The notes under the pieces were generated by a model. That model was not told where the DNA came from and searched no databases. It saw nothing but the letters and a program-made list of their open reading frames with translations. A program made the translations under genes and the position numbers. DNA of 5,460 nucleotides. It comes from Pseudomonadota bacterium (GTDB lineage Bacteria; Pseudomonadota; Gammaproteobacteria; Pseudomonadales; Pseudohongiellaceae). The DNA lies in NCBI GenBank assembly GCA_022563075.1, contig JADFOC010000222.1, forward strand, positions 1 through 5,460. Direction: 5' to 3'. Below are positions 1 through 5,460 of this stretch, piece after piece. Position 1 is the first letter of the stretch; each line of letters starts with the position of its first letter.

Positions 1-2
1 AG

Positions 3-332
3 ATTCACAACCTCGTGGTCTGCACTCTTTGTTCCTGTTATCCGTGGACAGTATTGGGACTGCCGCCTGCCTGGTACAAATCGGCACCTTATAGATCGCG
101 CGCCGTGCGTGAACCGCGCCGTGTATTGGAGGAGTTTGGCACTATTATTGAACCCCAGGTCAAAATACAAGTATGGGATTCCACCTCCGAGATGCGTTAC
201 CTGGTGCTACCCTTGCGCCCTGCTGGCACCGATAACTGGAGCGAAGATCGGCTACAACAACTGGTAAGCCGAAATTCCATGATCGGTGTTGAACTCGCCA
301 GATCGGCAGACCCGCAAGTGAGGCGAGATTGA
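3..332 (+). CDS. nthA: Nitrile hydratase alpha subunit, cobalt type (3' part only)
   Basis: This is the C-terminal part (109 residues) of the metal-bearing subunit of nitrile hydratase, which hydrates nitriles to amides in the cytoplasm. The open frame enters from the left edge, so the true start is outside; the GTG at 15 is an internal valine. The metal-binding cluster [10 protein letters not shown] is complete, with cysteine codons at 21, 30 and 36. In the family these three cysteines and two backbone amides bind the metal, and the second and third cysteines are oxidised to sulfinic and sulfenic acid. Threonine after the first cysteine marks the Co(III) type; Fe types carry serine. The following GLPPAWYKS and [13 protein letters not shown] segments and the late SRNSMIGV are family hallmarks. 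The family is about 200-210 residues, so roughly half is missing. Its TGA overlaps the beta-subunit ATG by one base. Confidence 0.96.
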   Translation: MHNLVVCTLCSCYPWTVLGLPPAWYKSAPYRSRAVREPRRVLEEFGTIIEPQVKIQVWDSTSEMRYLVLPLRPAGTDNWSEDRLQQLVSRNSMIGVELARSADPQVRRD

Positions 333-1003
333 TGAAGGGTGGACATGATCTGGGGGGCAGGCAAGGACCAGGACCTATCAATCCCGAACCTGAAGAACAG
401 GAACCTGTTTTCCATGCGGATTGGGAAAGACGTGTATTTGCTCTGACTCTGGCGAGCGGGATGCTAGGGAAATGGAATATCGATGAATCTCGTCACGCCC
501 GCGAACGGCAAGAATCGACGGCATATCTGCGGAACTCCTACTATGAAAACTGGCTGGTTGGGCTGGAAAAACTCCTGGTTGAAAAGGGCTTGCTGCAGCA
601 GGATGAATTAGGCGAAGGCATGGTTGGTACGGCAGATGCTGCTATTGATAAACTGCGAGTTCCCGATGCATCGGCTATAGAGAAAATACTTCGTTCCGGC
701 GGACCAACTTTACTGGTTGCGGACACCGTCCCGGCCTATGCCATCGGCGCTAGCGTGCAGGTAATCAAATCCAGCGCCACCGGACATACGCGCGTACCAG
801 GATATGTCCAGGGATCGATTGGAGTAGTAGTTGCACATCATGGCTGTCATGTTTTTCCTGACAAGAATGCACTGGGTGAACACGTGGGTGAACAGCTTTA
901 CGCCGTGCGCTTCTCTGCCATCGAGTTGTGGGGATCCAGTGCCGAGAACGCGGATGTAATGATCGATCTTTGGGAACCCTATTTGGAGCCTGTGAGCAAA
1001 TGA
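332..1003 (+). CDS. nthB: Nitrile hydratase beta subunit
   Basis: This 223-residue protein is the second subunit of the alpha-beta nitrile hydratase; it closes the active site over the alpha metal centre. The N-terminus HDLGGRQGPGP (residues 5-15) is typical. The helical N-terminal domain carries PVFHADWERRVFAL (25-38), RHARER (54-59) and YYENWLVGLEKLLVEKG (70-86). The C-terminal SH3-like barrel has GHTRVPGYVQGSIG (151-164), HVFPD (173-177), LYAVRFSAIELWG (189-201) and IDLWEPYLEP (211-220). In solved enzymes two beta arginines hydrogen-bond the oxidised alpha cysteines; Arg154 and an arginine in 54-59 fit by position (inference). The ATG at 332 is chosen because GAGG at 320-323 lies 8 bases upstream and the family N-terminus starts there; a TTG one codon earlier is less likely. 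Residues 90-135, joining the domains, are the least familiar. The length is normal. It overlaps the alpha stop by one base and the accessory gene by four. Confidence 0.96.
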   Translation: MKGGHDLGGRQGPGPINPEPEEQEPVFHADWERRVFALTLASGMLGKWNIDESRHARERQESTAYLRNSYYENWLVGLEKLLVEKGLLQQDELGEGMVGTADAAIDKLRVPDASAIEKILRSGGPTLLVADTVPAYAIGASVQVIKSSATGHTRVPGYVQGSIGVVVAHHGCHVFPDKNALGEHVGEQLYAVRFSAIELWGSSAENADVMIDLWEPYLEPVSK

Positions 1004-1350
1004 TCAACGCGCTTCCATTGCAACCTCACGATGATGAGGGGCCTGTTTTCAGCGAACCCTGGGAAGCGCAAGCCTTTGCGCTGGTCATCGCCTTGAACCA
1101 GGGGGGACTGTTTTCCTGGCAAGAGTGGGCTGCAATTCTAAGCGAAGAAATTAGTCGTGCGCAAAAACAGGGAGATCTGGATTTGGGCGATACCTATTAC
1201 CAACATTGGCTTCGCGCATTGGAAAAAATAGCTGAAGCGAAGGGGATTTCGAATTTCAATGAGATATCCGCGCGCGCAGATGAATGGCGCAGCGCTTATC
1301 ACAACACGCCGCACGGAAAACCGATTCAGCTAGCGGCGAGCACCGTGTAG
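1000..1350 (+). CDS. Nitrile hydratase accessory (activator/cobalt chaperone) protein
   Basis: This 116-residue protein belongs to the small accessory family found after cobalt nitrile hydratase genes (NhlE, P14K and relatives). Family members bind the alpha subunit, help insert cobalt and oxidise its cysteines, then exchange with the beta subunit ('subunit swapping'). Visible hallmarks are EGPVFSEPWEAQAFAL (13-28), GLFSWQEWA (36-44), DTYYQHWLRALEKIAEAKGI (64-83) and the late TPHGKPIQL (103-111). It resembles the beta N-terminal domain in PVF-x3-W-E-x3-FAL and YY-x2-WL-x2-LEK, as expected for related folds. The ATG at 1000 overlaps the beta TGA (ATGA), suggesting coupled translation; a GGAG at 985-988 is 11 bases away, a rather long spacing. 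An in-frame start at 928 lies deep in the beta gene and adds nothing family-like. No cysteine is seen in it. It is probably the last gene of the operon, since the opposite strand is used from 1395. Confidence 0.93.
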   Translation: MINALPLQPHDDEGPVFSEPWEAQAFALVIALNQGGLFSWQEWAAILSEEISRAQKQGDLDLGDTYYQHWLRALEKIAEAKGISNFNEISARADEWRSAYHNTPHGKPIQLAASTV

Positions 1351-1354
1351 TGGC

Positions 1355-1389
1355 AATTCGCATCTCGAATTCAGTTGTTTAAAATTCGA
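1355..1389. repeat. Alternative AT-rich inverted repeats between convergent genes
   Basis: The 44-base gap between the two convergent stop codons holds three related arms: AATTCG at 1355-1360, TCGAATT at 1365-1371 and AATTCGA at 1383-1389. The middle arm can pair with the left one (6 bp, 5-base loop) or the right one (7 bp, 11-base loop). Neither stem is GC-rich and neither is followed by a clear T run in either direction. A bidirectional terminator is possible from the location but is not demonstrated by the sequence. Confidence 0.3.
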
Positions 1390-1394
1390 TCAGG

Positions 1395-2603
1395 CTAGCT
1401 GTCAACTCGCTGCAGAATTTCCAATTTTTGTGTTAGCTCATTAAACTTTTGCTGATGGTGCAGCTTGTCCTGGCAGATATCTGCGGCGAGAGATAGATAG
1501 CGTGGTGCAGAATCGTGGGCCGGATTCTGCTGTACAAAATTATCCAGCAGCTTTACTAAGACAATGTATTGCTGCTTCGACGCACCGGCTGCGACAAGCT
1601 GTTCAAGCAGTTCCGGGTCGTCGATACCAAAACCAGCTTCGTGCTTCAGGCACCATGCGCACAGTGACAAGGCTCGCATGGCGTTCTGACCTGCCATCAA
1701 AAATGGGATGTAGAGTTTGCAAAAATGGATCGCCGGTTTTTTATTTGACCACTCAGAAATGTAGCCGAATACAGTTTCAAACCTCGCCCAATCAGCCAGT
1801 TTAATCACCGGAGCTATTAATTCAATGGCCGTGTCCACCCGCTTCTCTTTGATGGACCAGTACGCATGCTCTAACACTTCATGCAGTTTGGCATTGTCTG
1901 CATAGAATTGATCTATCTGCCGGTCGCGTTCACCGAATTCGCGTTCCGGCAACAGCGACTCTCTGTGTCGGTGAGCAACCAGGCCGAGGAATCGAAAGTA
2001 GACCAACAAGCCGTAAAGACCAAAGGGCAGGAACATCAGGAAGCTGCCGAGACCGACAGAGTACATCGCGTAGAAAACCGCGAGTATTGTGGCAAGTGCA
2101 ATCACTGCGACAACATAGATTTTACCAACTATTACAGTGAAGCCAATCAAGGTTATTGGATTAATAATTTCCAAGAAGTTTTCGTAAAGTGAATTGACGA
2201 CCAGAGAGGCTGGAAAGAGCAATAGGATAAAACAGAGAATTAGTACGGCAATATAATCTAGATTTGCTACAAATAAGCGTGCGGCGAGCCCCCCGAACAG
2301 CAAGCACATCACTATTTGTCTTCCCACTCTGCCTTTATCGATGCATTGCATCGACAGCGCCGGAGGATGAGGAATTCCTTGCGCCGACTCTTCAATAATT
2401 TCTAGACCATACTCAATAAACATAACGATCAGACCAAAGATCGTAATTATGCCCAATAAATATAATGGCATGCCCTCACTGATGGTGTAGCTCACAAGGC
2501 TGACAAATGTGAGGGCATAGAAAATCAGGGTTACGAGTATAATAACGCCCAGGCTTTCCAGGTGCATAGGATAACGGAATAAGGGAGGATTCGGAGCGTT
2601 CAC
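1395..2603 (-). CDS. Polytopic membrane protein with soluble helical C-terminal domain, unknown function
   Basis: I do not recognise a named function for this 402-residue protein. The N-terminal half is strongly hydrophobic, with about six likely membrane segments near residues 18-38, 46-66, 95-112, 116-136, 155-182 and 185-207. Short polar loops include IEESAQGIPHPP (70-81) between segments two and three. After a basic HRHRES stretch (211-216), residues about 217-402 are hydrophilic and helical. The pattern of paired amphipathic helices (for example 242-268 and 345-358) recalls TPR-like repeats, but no clear TPR consensus is seen. The basic residues after the last segment suggest a cytoplasmic C-terminus. 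The start is GTG at 2603, with only a weak GGTAAAG upstream. The next ATG (codon 13) would remove an FRYP motif and has no better ribosome site. It lies 27 bases after the metallo-beta-lactamase-like gene on the same strand, so co-transcription is likely. Its coding DNA is AT-rich for the window (30-38% GC in three 60-base rows counted by hand). Confidence 0.85.
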   Translation of the reverse strand: MNAPNPPLFRYPMHLESLGVIILVTLIFYALTFVSLVSYTISEGMPLYLLGIITIFGLIVMFIEYGLEIIEESAQGIPHPPALSMQCIDKGRVGRQIVMCLLFGGLAARLFVANLDYIAVLILCFILLLFPASLVVNSLYENFLEIINPITLIGFTVIVGKIYVVAVIALATILAVFYAMYSVGLGSFLMFLPFGLYGLLVYFRFLGLVAHRHRESLLPEREFGERDRQIDQFYADNAKLHEVLEHAYWSIKEKRVDTAIELIAPVIKLADWARFETVFGYISEWSNKKPAIHFCKLYIPFLMAGQNAMRALSLCAWCLKHEAGFGIDDPELLEQLVAAGASKQQYIVLVKLLDNFVQQNPAHDSAPRYLSLAADICQDKLHHQQKFNELTQKLEILQRVDS

Positions 2604-2630
2604 ACGTCTTTACCGAGCTTGGGCTGTGGC

Positions 2631-3422
2631 CTAGTCTAGTGGTGGATACCAGTTCGCGCGCCGAAATTCGATGCCGCTGCCCGCTAGCGCCGCTTCGAAC
2701 AAGTCCAGGCTTTCATCCACCGATATCCCGCCCGGTAGCTCCGAGCCTGCGTAGTCCGGATTGGCCGCGCGACGCGCATAGTCCTGATCATAGTGATAAG
2801 TGTAGACAACATCCGGATCGAGAATCTTGGTGCAATCGGCGGCGGCGGCGGGTGTCATTCGGCCACGAGGTATATTCATTGGCATGAACGCGACATCGAT
2901 ACCATCGAGCGCCTTAACTTCGTCGAGGCATTCCGTCACGCCAGCAAAATACAACTTCTTACCTCCTAGAGTCACCACATAACCATTCGCTTCGCCCTTA
3001 GGATGTGCGGGTGCGCCAGGAATAATGTCGTACGCTGCGACGGCTTCAACTGTGACACCTGCTACCATTATAATTTCACCATTGGACAGGACTATGCCAT
3101 TAGGAATTTGTGACTCGCCATTAGCTGCGATGACGATGCTGGTGTTCGGCAAACGTAATTTCGCAATGGCATCGGTATCGAGATGATGTCCCACATCGTC
3201 CGAAACTAAAATAAGACTGGCTGGTTTAACACCTGACAAGCCATTGCGGCCCCAGGGATCAATCTGTACCACGGTGTCCAGGTACTCCAGTTGTACGCTA
3301 GAGTGAATCAGGGGGGTGATTTCTATATTTCCCGCTTCTGCCGGAATGCTGTCAGCATGAGAATTCGAGCAGGCAATTGTGATCAAGAGTAACGCAGGGA
3401 GAAAATTAGCTATATCGCGCAT
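2631..3422 (-). CDS. Exported metallo-beta-lactamase-fold protein (UlaG-like/COG2220) with altered metal site
   Basis: This 263-residue protein matches the UlaG-like branch of the metallo-beta-lactamase superfamily along its length: IHSSVQLEY and VVQIDPWG (39-58), ASLILVSDDVGHHLD (68-82), VTVEAVAAYD (123-132), HPKGEANGYVVTLGGKKLYF (140-159), DVAFMPMN (176-183), MTPAAAADC (189-197) and VVYTYHYD (205-212). These segments track the family strand by strand. The usual ligand motif HxHxDH reads D-D-V-G-H-H at 75-80, and the GDTE aspartate is valine (162), while His140 and His210 remain. Classic two-metal hydrolase activity is therefore doubtful; it may bind one metal, use a different site or have no catalysis. 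Residues 1-23 look like a signal peptide (short charged start, hydrophobic 8-17, SHA at 21-23). Cys18 gives a possible but non-ideal lipobox (T-I-A-C). No clear ribosome site precedes the ATG. It is the first gene of a likely two-gene unit with the membrane protein. Its substrate is unknown. Confidence 0.87.
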   Translation of the reverse strand: MRDIANFLPALLLITIACSNSHADSIPAEAGNIEITPLIHSSVQLEYLDTVVQIDPWGRNGLSGVKPASLILVSDDVGHHLDTDAIAKLRLPNTSIVIAANGESQIPNGIVLSNGEIIMVAGVTVEAVAAYDIIPGAPAHPKGEANGYVVTLGGKKLYFAGVTECLDEVKALDGIDVAFMPMNIPRGRMTPAAAADCTKILDPDVVYTYHYDQDYARRAANPDYAGSELPGGISVDESLDLFEAALAGSGIEFRRANWYPPLD

Positions 3423-3467
3423 CGTATTATTCGTGAATCGTGGTTGGCGAATTTAGTTGAGATTCAG

Positions 3468-3497
3468 AGTATAAGCATACGCTTATCTGAATGGGAA
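3468..3497 (-). promoter_or_regulatory. Candidate promoter for the leftward metallo-beta-lactamase-like gene
   Basis: Read on the minus strand, TATACT (3473-3468) matches five of six bases of a sigma-70 -10 box. TTCCCA (3497-3492), 18 bases upstream, matches four of six bases of a -35 box. Transcription would start near 3461, giving a leader of about 40 bases before the ATG at 3422. The call rests on consensus and position only. Confidence 0.35.
3471..3486. promoter_or_regulatory. Perfect inverted repeat over the leftward -10 region (possible operator)
   Basis: ATAAGC-ATAC-GCTTAT is a perfect 6-bp inverted repeat with a 4-base centre. It overlaps the candidate leftward -10 box, so a protein dimer bound here would block that promoter. 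No regulator gene is present in the window. No T run follows, so it is not a convincing terminator. Confidence 0.35.
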
Positions 3498-3586
3498 TAG
3501 CCGCCGAATATTAAATCCGTAAACACCAGCCAAAGTGCCAATCTCAGGAGCTTTAGTCGATAGTTACATTGCCATTCCAAATTTAG

Positions 3587-3616
3587 TTGCACCCAGTGTC
3601 CAGTGGCGGATATAGT
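3587..3616 (+). promoter_or_regulatory. Candidate promoter for the molybdenum hydroxylase operon
   Basis: TATAGT at 3611-3616 matches five of six bases of a -10 box. TTGCAC at 3587-3592 is a weak -35 (TTG conserved), 18 bases upstream. The predicted start near 3623 leaves about 30 bases before the ATG at 3653, with the ribosome site inside. This favours that ATG over the in-frame TTG at 3587 and ATG at 3620. The spacer holds two CCAGTG copies (3593-3598 and 3600-3605). Confidence 0.35.
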
Positions 3617-3640
3617 CCTATGCAAGCACCGCTGCGAATG

Positions 3641-3645
3641 AGGAG
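3641..3645 (+). promoter_or_regulatory. Ribosome binding site deciding the small-subunit start
   Basis: AGGAG lies 7 bases before the ATG at 3653, an ideal spacing. The other in-frame ATGs at 3620 and 3638 lie upstream of this site and have no comparable ribosome site. Confidence 0.75.
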
Positions 3646-3652
3646 TGAGCCC

Positions 3653-4306
3653 ATGCGCGATGATAAAAATGAAGGCCATAACCCGGCGACAACGGAATTA
3701 ACCCCACCGCAACAATCTCGGCGTGACTTCCTCGAGGGAGCCGGTGCTACGGTAGTCGCCACTGCCGCCGTGCCAGTCTTGGGCGTATCTGCAGTCCAAG
3801 CAGCCGATTCGCCGATTCCATCGAATGCGGCACAGACAGCCATTCGCCTCACGGTGAACGGATCGATCCACAATCTGCAGGTGGAAGATCGCTGGACCCT
3901 GGCAGAATTGCTGCGAGACCATCTGCAACTAACCGGAACCAAGATCGGTTGTAATCGCAGCGAGTGCGGTGCCTGCACCGTGCTTATGGATGGCGAGCCG
4001 GTCTATTCCTGCAGCCAACTCGCAGTCTGGGCGGATGGCAGCAATATTCAAACCGTCGAAGGCCTGGCTCGGAACGGGCAACTTTCACCGCTGCAGCAGG
4101 CCTTTGTCGACCACAATGGACCTCAGTGTGGTTTCTGTACACCAGGACAGTTGATGACGGCGACGGCGCTGCTCAACCGCAACGCCAACCCTAATCCAGA
4201 ACAAGTGAAGCAGGCATTGGTAGGCAATCTCTGCCGCTGCTCTAACTACAACGCCATCGTCGAAGCAGTAGTGGCAGTGGGTAATCAACCAGGAGGTGCC
4301 GCATGA
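3653..4306 (+). CDS. Tat-exported [2Fe-2S] small subunit of a xanthine dehydrogenase-family molybdenum hydroxylase
   Basis: This 217-residue protein carries electrons from the molybdenum centre of the large subunit encoded next. A twin-arginine signal, SRRDFLEGAG (22-31), is followed by a weakly hydrophobic alanine/valine stretch and a likely cleavage after AVQA (47-50). The plant-type ferredoxin domain follows (about 63-135) with Cys100, Cys105, Cys108 and Cys120 in GCNRSECGACTVLMDG and its trailing YSC. The four-helix domain (about 142-210) binds the second cluster through Cys159, Cys162, Cys194 and Cys196 (QCGFCTPGQ and GNLCRCSNYN). All eight ligands are present. Relatives are the E. coli periplasmic aldehyde oxidoreductase subunit PaoA (YagT) and IorA of isoquinoline 1-oxidoreductase; cytoplasmic CoxS/XdhC-type subunits lack the Tat leader. 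About 160 mature residues fit the family. It overlaps the large-subunit ATG by four bases. The Tat leader implies export of the folded, cofactor-loaded complex. Confidence 0.95.
   Translation: MRDDKNEGHNPATTELTPPQQSRRDFLEGAGATVVATAAVPVLGVSAVQAADSPIPSNAAQTAIRLTVNGSIHNLQVEDRWTLAELLRDHLQLTGTKIGCNRSECGACTVLMDGEPVYSCSQLAVWADGSNIQTVEGLARNGQLSPLQQAFVDHNGPQCGFCTPGQLMTATALLNRNANPNPEQVKQALVGNLCRCSNYNAIVEAVVAVGNQPGGAA
4291..4296 (+). promoter_or_regulatory. Ribosome binding site for the molybdopterin subunit
   Basis: AGGAGG lies inside the last codons of the small subunit, 6 bases before the ATG at 4303. This is a full-strength site and fixes the start of the large subunit. Confidence 0.8.
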
Positions 4307-5460
4307 CTGAAGCAAGCAATACGGCGGTTGAGCCTCTCAATACCATCGGTCACGATACGCCACGAGTCGATGCGGTAGAACGGGTTACCGGGGAGGCCAA
4401 ATATTCCCGGGATGTTAAATTGCCCGGCATGCTCTATGGCCGAGTCCTGCGCAGCCCACATCCTCATGCGCGTATCCTCAGTATCGATATCAGCGAAGCC
4501 TCCAGACTCCCCGGAGTGCGGGCGATTATCACCCATGAGAATGCCCCGATTGTGTGGGGTGCCGGCTCCATATCCGGTGGTCGGCAATATAACGACCCCG
4601 CCAAGGCAGCCACAGCACACCGACGTTACATCTTCAATAACCCGGTTCGATTCGTGGGCGATTCGGTGGCGGCCGTGGCTGCCACCGATAGACATATTGC
4701 GGAGGAAGCACTGACACTGATTCGGGTGCAATATGAAGAACTGCCTTTCGTGTTGGAACCCGAAGCGGCACTCGCCGACGGTGCGCCTGCTATCTGGCCC
4801 GAGGGCAATCTGTGCCCGGATTTCAGGAATAATTTCGAACCGATGGTGTCCGACATCGGCGATATTGATGCCGGCTTTGCCGAAGCCGATCAGGTGTTCG
4901 AGGAGCGTTATGAAACGGGTTTCATTCATAACGCACAGATGGAACCAAGATGCGCGCTGGCAAGTTGGGAGGGCGGCAAGCTAACCTTATACACACCCTC
5001 ACAGGGTATTTCCAACTGCCGCCACGACACCGCCCGTGATCTTGGTCTGGAGGATCATCAGGTGCGCATCGTGTGTCATTACATGGGGGGCGGATTCGGC
5101 AATAAAAACCAGAATCAGGACGCCGATCTGGTTGCCGCCACCCTCTCTAAGCATGCCGCCGCGCCGGTGATGCTGGAATTTTCACGCCGGGAAGACTGGC
5201 TTGGCGTACACGGACGCTGGCCTACAGTGCAGTACTATAAGGTCGGCGTAAAAAACGATGGCACGGTAACCGCCATACAGATGCGTGGTTATAGCGGCAT
5301 GGGCCCGTATCGGAAAAATTCCGGTGGCATCGGCGGCATGGACGCCTATGCCTGTCCGAATCGACAACGCACCATCTATCCGGTGTACACCAACCGCACC
5401 ACCTCGGGGAACTTCCGTGCACCATCAGAGCCTCATGGATTCTATGGGATTGAATCGATG
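4303..5460 (+). CDS. Molybdopterin-binding large subunit, xanthine dehydrogenase/aldehyde oxidase family (5' part)
   Basis: The first 386 residues of a catalytic subunit that normally runs about 700-780 residues; the frame is open to the right edge. It holds the molybdenum-cytosine or molybdopterin cofactor and hydroxylates an aldehyde, N-heterocycle or similar substrate with water-derived oxygen. The alpha/beta hammerhead domain starts at RVDAVERVTGEAKYSRDV (21-38) and includes GMLYGRVLRSPHPHARI (42-58) and NPVRFVGDSVAAVAA (113-127). The cofactor-binding domain shows NAQMEPRCALASWEG (210-224), TPSQGISNCR (231-240), the glycine-rich MGGGFGNK (261-268), RREDWLGVHGRWPTVQYY (295-312) and NFRAPSEPHGFYGIESM (370-386). 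The late catalytic glutamate lies beyond the window. The CoxL signature AYxCSFR is not seen, so it is not a typical CO dehydrogenase. It has no signal of its own and would travel with its Tat-bearing partner. No FAD subunit gene lies between the two; one could follow downstream. The substrate is undetermined. Confidence 0.94.
   Translation, partial: MTEASNTAVEPLNTIGHDTPRVDAVERVTGEAKYSRDVKLPGMLYGRVLRSPHPHARILSIDISEASRLPGVRAIITHENAPIVWGAGSISGGRQYNDPAKAATAHRRYIFNNPVRFVGDSVAAVAATDRHIAEEALTLIRVQYEELPFVLEPEAALADGAPAIWPEGNLCPDFRNNFEPMVSDIGDIDAGFAEADQVFEERYETGFIHNAQMEPRCALASWEGGKLTLYTPSQGISNCRHDTARDLGLEDHQVRIVCHYMGGGFGNKNQNQDADLVAATLSKHAAAPVMLEFSRREDWLGVHGRWPTVQYYKVGVKNDGTVTAIQMRGYSGMGPYRKNSGGIGGMDAYACPNRQRTIYPVYTNRTTSGNFRAPSEPHGFYGIESM

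Larger units (their letters stand above)
3450..3589. repeat. 10-base direct repeat, copies 130 bases apart in the divergent intergenic region
   Basis: AATTTAGTTG occurs at 3450-3459 and again at 3580-3589 in the same orientation. One copy lies in the likely leader of the leftward gene. The other ends inside the candidate -35 box of the rightward gene. Such placement would suit a shared regulator, but the repeat is AT-rich and could be chance. Confidence 0.3.

Noticed and set aside
928..999. Extended start for the nitrile hydratase accessory protein
   Set aside because: The extra residues lie inside the well-supported beta C-terminus and do not look like the family; the ATG at 1000 forms a normal ATGA overlap.
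1351..1394. Strong intrinsic terminator between the convergent genes
   Set aside because: Hairpins exist, but the stems are AT-rich with no clear T tract on either strand, so only inverted repeats are reported.
1502..2192. Plus-strand open frames of about 100 codons (1502-1804, 1881-2192)
   Set aside because: Both are antisense to the membrane protein gene and lack motifs or ribosome sites.
3587..3652. Longer N-terminus for the [2Fe-2S] subunit from TTG 3587 or ATG 3620/3638
   Set aside because: AGGAG at 3641-3645 serves the ATG at 3653, the candidate -10 box lies at 3611-3616, and the Tat signal needs no extra residues.
3583..3978. A 131-codon open frame on the minus strand
   Set aside because: It overlaps the promoter and the Tat leader plus first cluster domain of the small subunit, with no recognisable content.
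4285..4929. A 214-codon open frame on the minus strand
   Set aside because: It lies wholly opposite the large and small molybdenum hydroxylase subunits, shows no family motif, and is the expected shadow of GC-rich coding DNA.
4303..5460. Aerobic CO dehydrogenase large subunit (CoxL)
   Set aside because: The AYxCSFR active-site loop is absent from the visible part and the partner carries a Tat signal, unlike CoxS.

Overview
The window reads like a chromosomal segment of a proteobacterium, most likely a gammaproteobacterium. This is inferred from mixed-to-moderate GC, short gene spacing, Shine-Dalgarno-led starts and the protein families present; no marker gene fixes the taxon. It carries five complete genes and two cut by the window edges. 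I see no rRNA or tRNA genes, CRISPR array, insertion sequence or attachment site.

Left part (1-1350, + strand): the 3' end of a nitrile hydratase operon. It holds the C-terminal half of the alpha subunit with the cobalt-type cysteine cluster, the whole beta subunit, and a small accessory protein of the NhlE/P14K type. The three genes overlap by one and four bases and are probably translationally coupled. Together they make a cytoplasmic enzyme that hydrates nitriles to amides. The accessory protein would deliver cobalt and mature the alpha subunit. The promoter, and any amidase gene, lie outside or elsewhere.

Middle part (1395-3422, - strand): two genes 27 bases apart, probably one transcript. 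The first in transcription order encodes an exported metallo-beta-lactamase-fold protein related to the UlaG-like group (COG2220), in which several expected metal ligands are replaced. The second encodes a 402-residue protein with about six membrane segments and a soluble helical C-terminus, which I do not recognise. This pair is the least explained part of the window. It meets the nitrile hydratase operon tail to tail across 44 bases.

Divergent control region (3423-3652): a 230-base intergenic stretch with a candidate promoter in each direction, a perfect 6-bp inverted repeat over the leftward -10 box, and a 10-base direct repeat whose copies lie 130 bases apart.

Right part (3653-5460, + strand): a molybdenum hydroxylase of the xanthine dehydrogenase/aldehyde oxidase family. 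A [2Fe-2S] small subunit with a twin-arginine signal overlaps by four bases the large molybdopterin subunit, which runs off the window. No FAD subunit lies between them, as in two-subunit enzymes such as isoquinoline 1-oxidoreductase. The complex is probably folded with its cofactor in the cytoplasm and exported by the Tat system to the periplasm. Its substrate cannot be told from this sequence.
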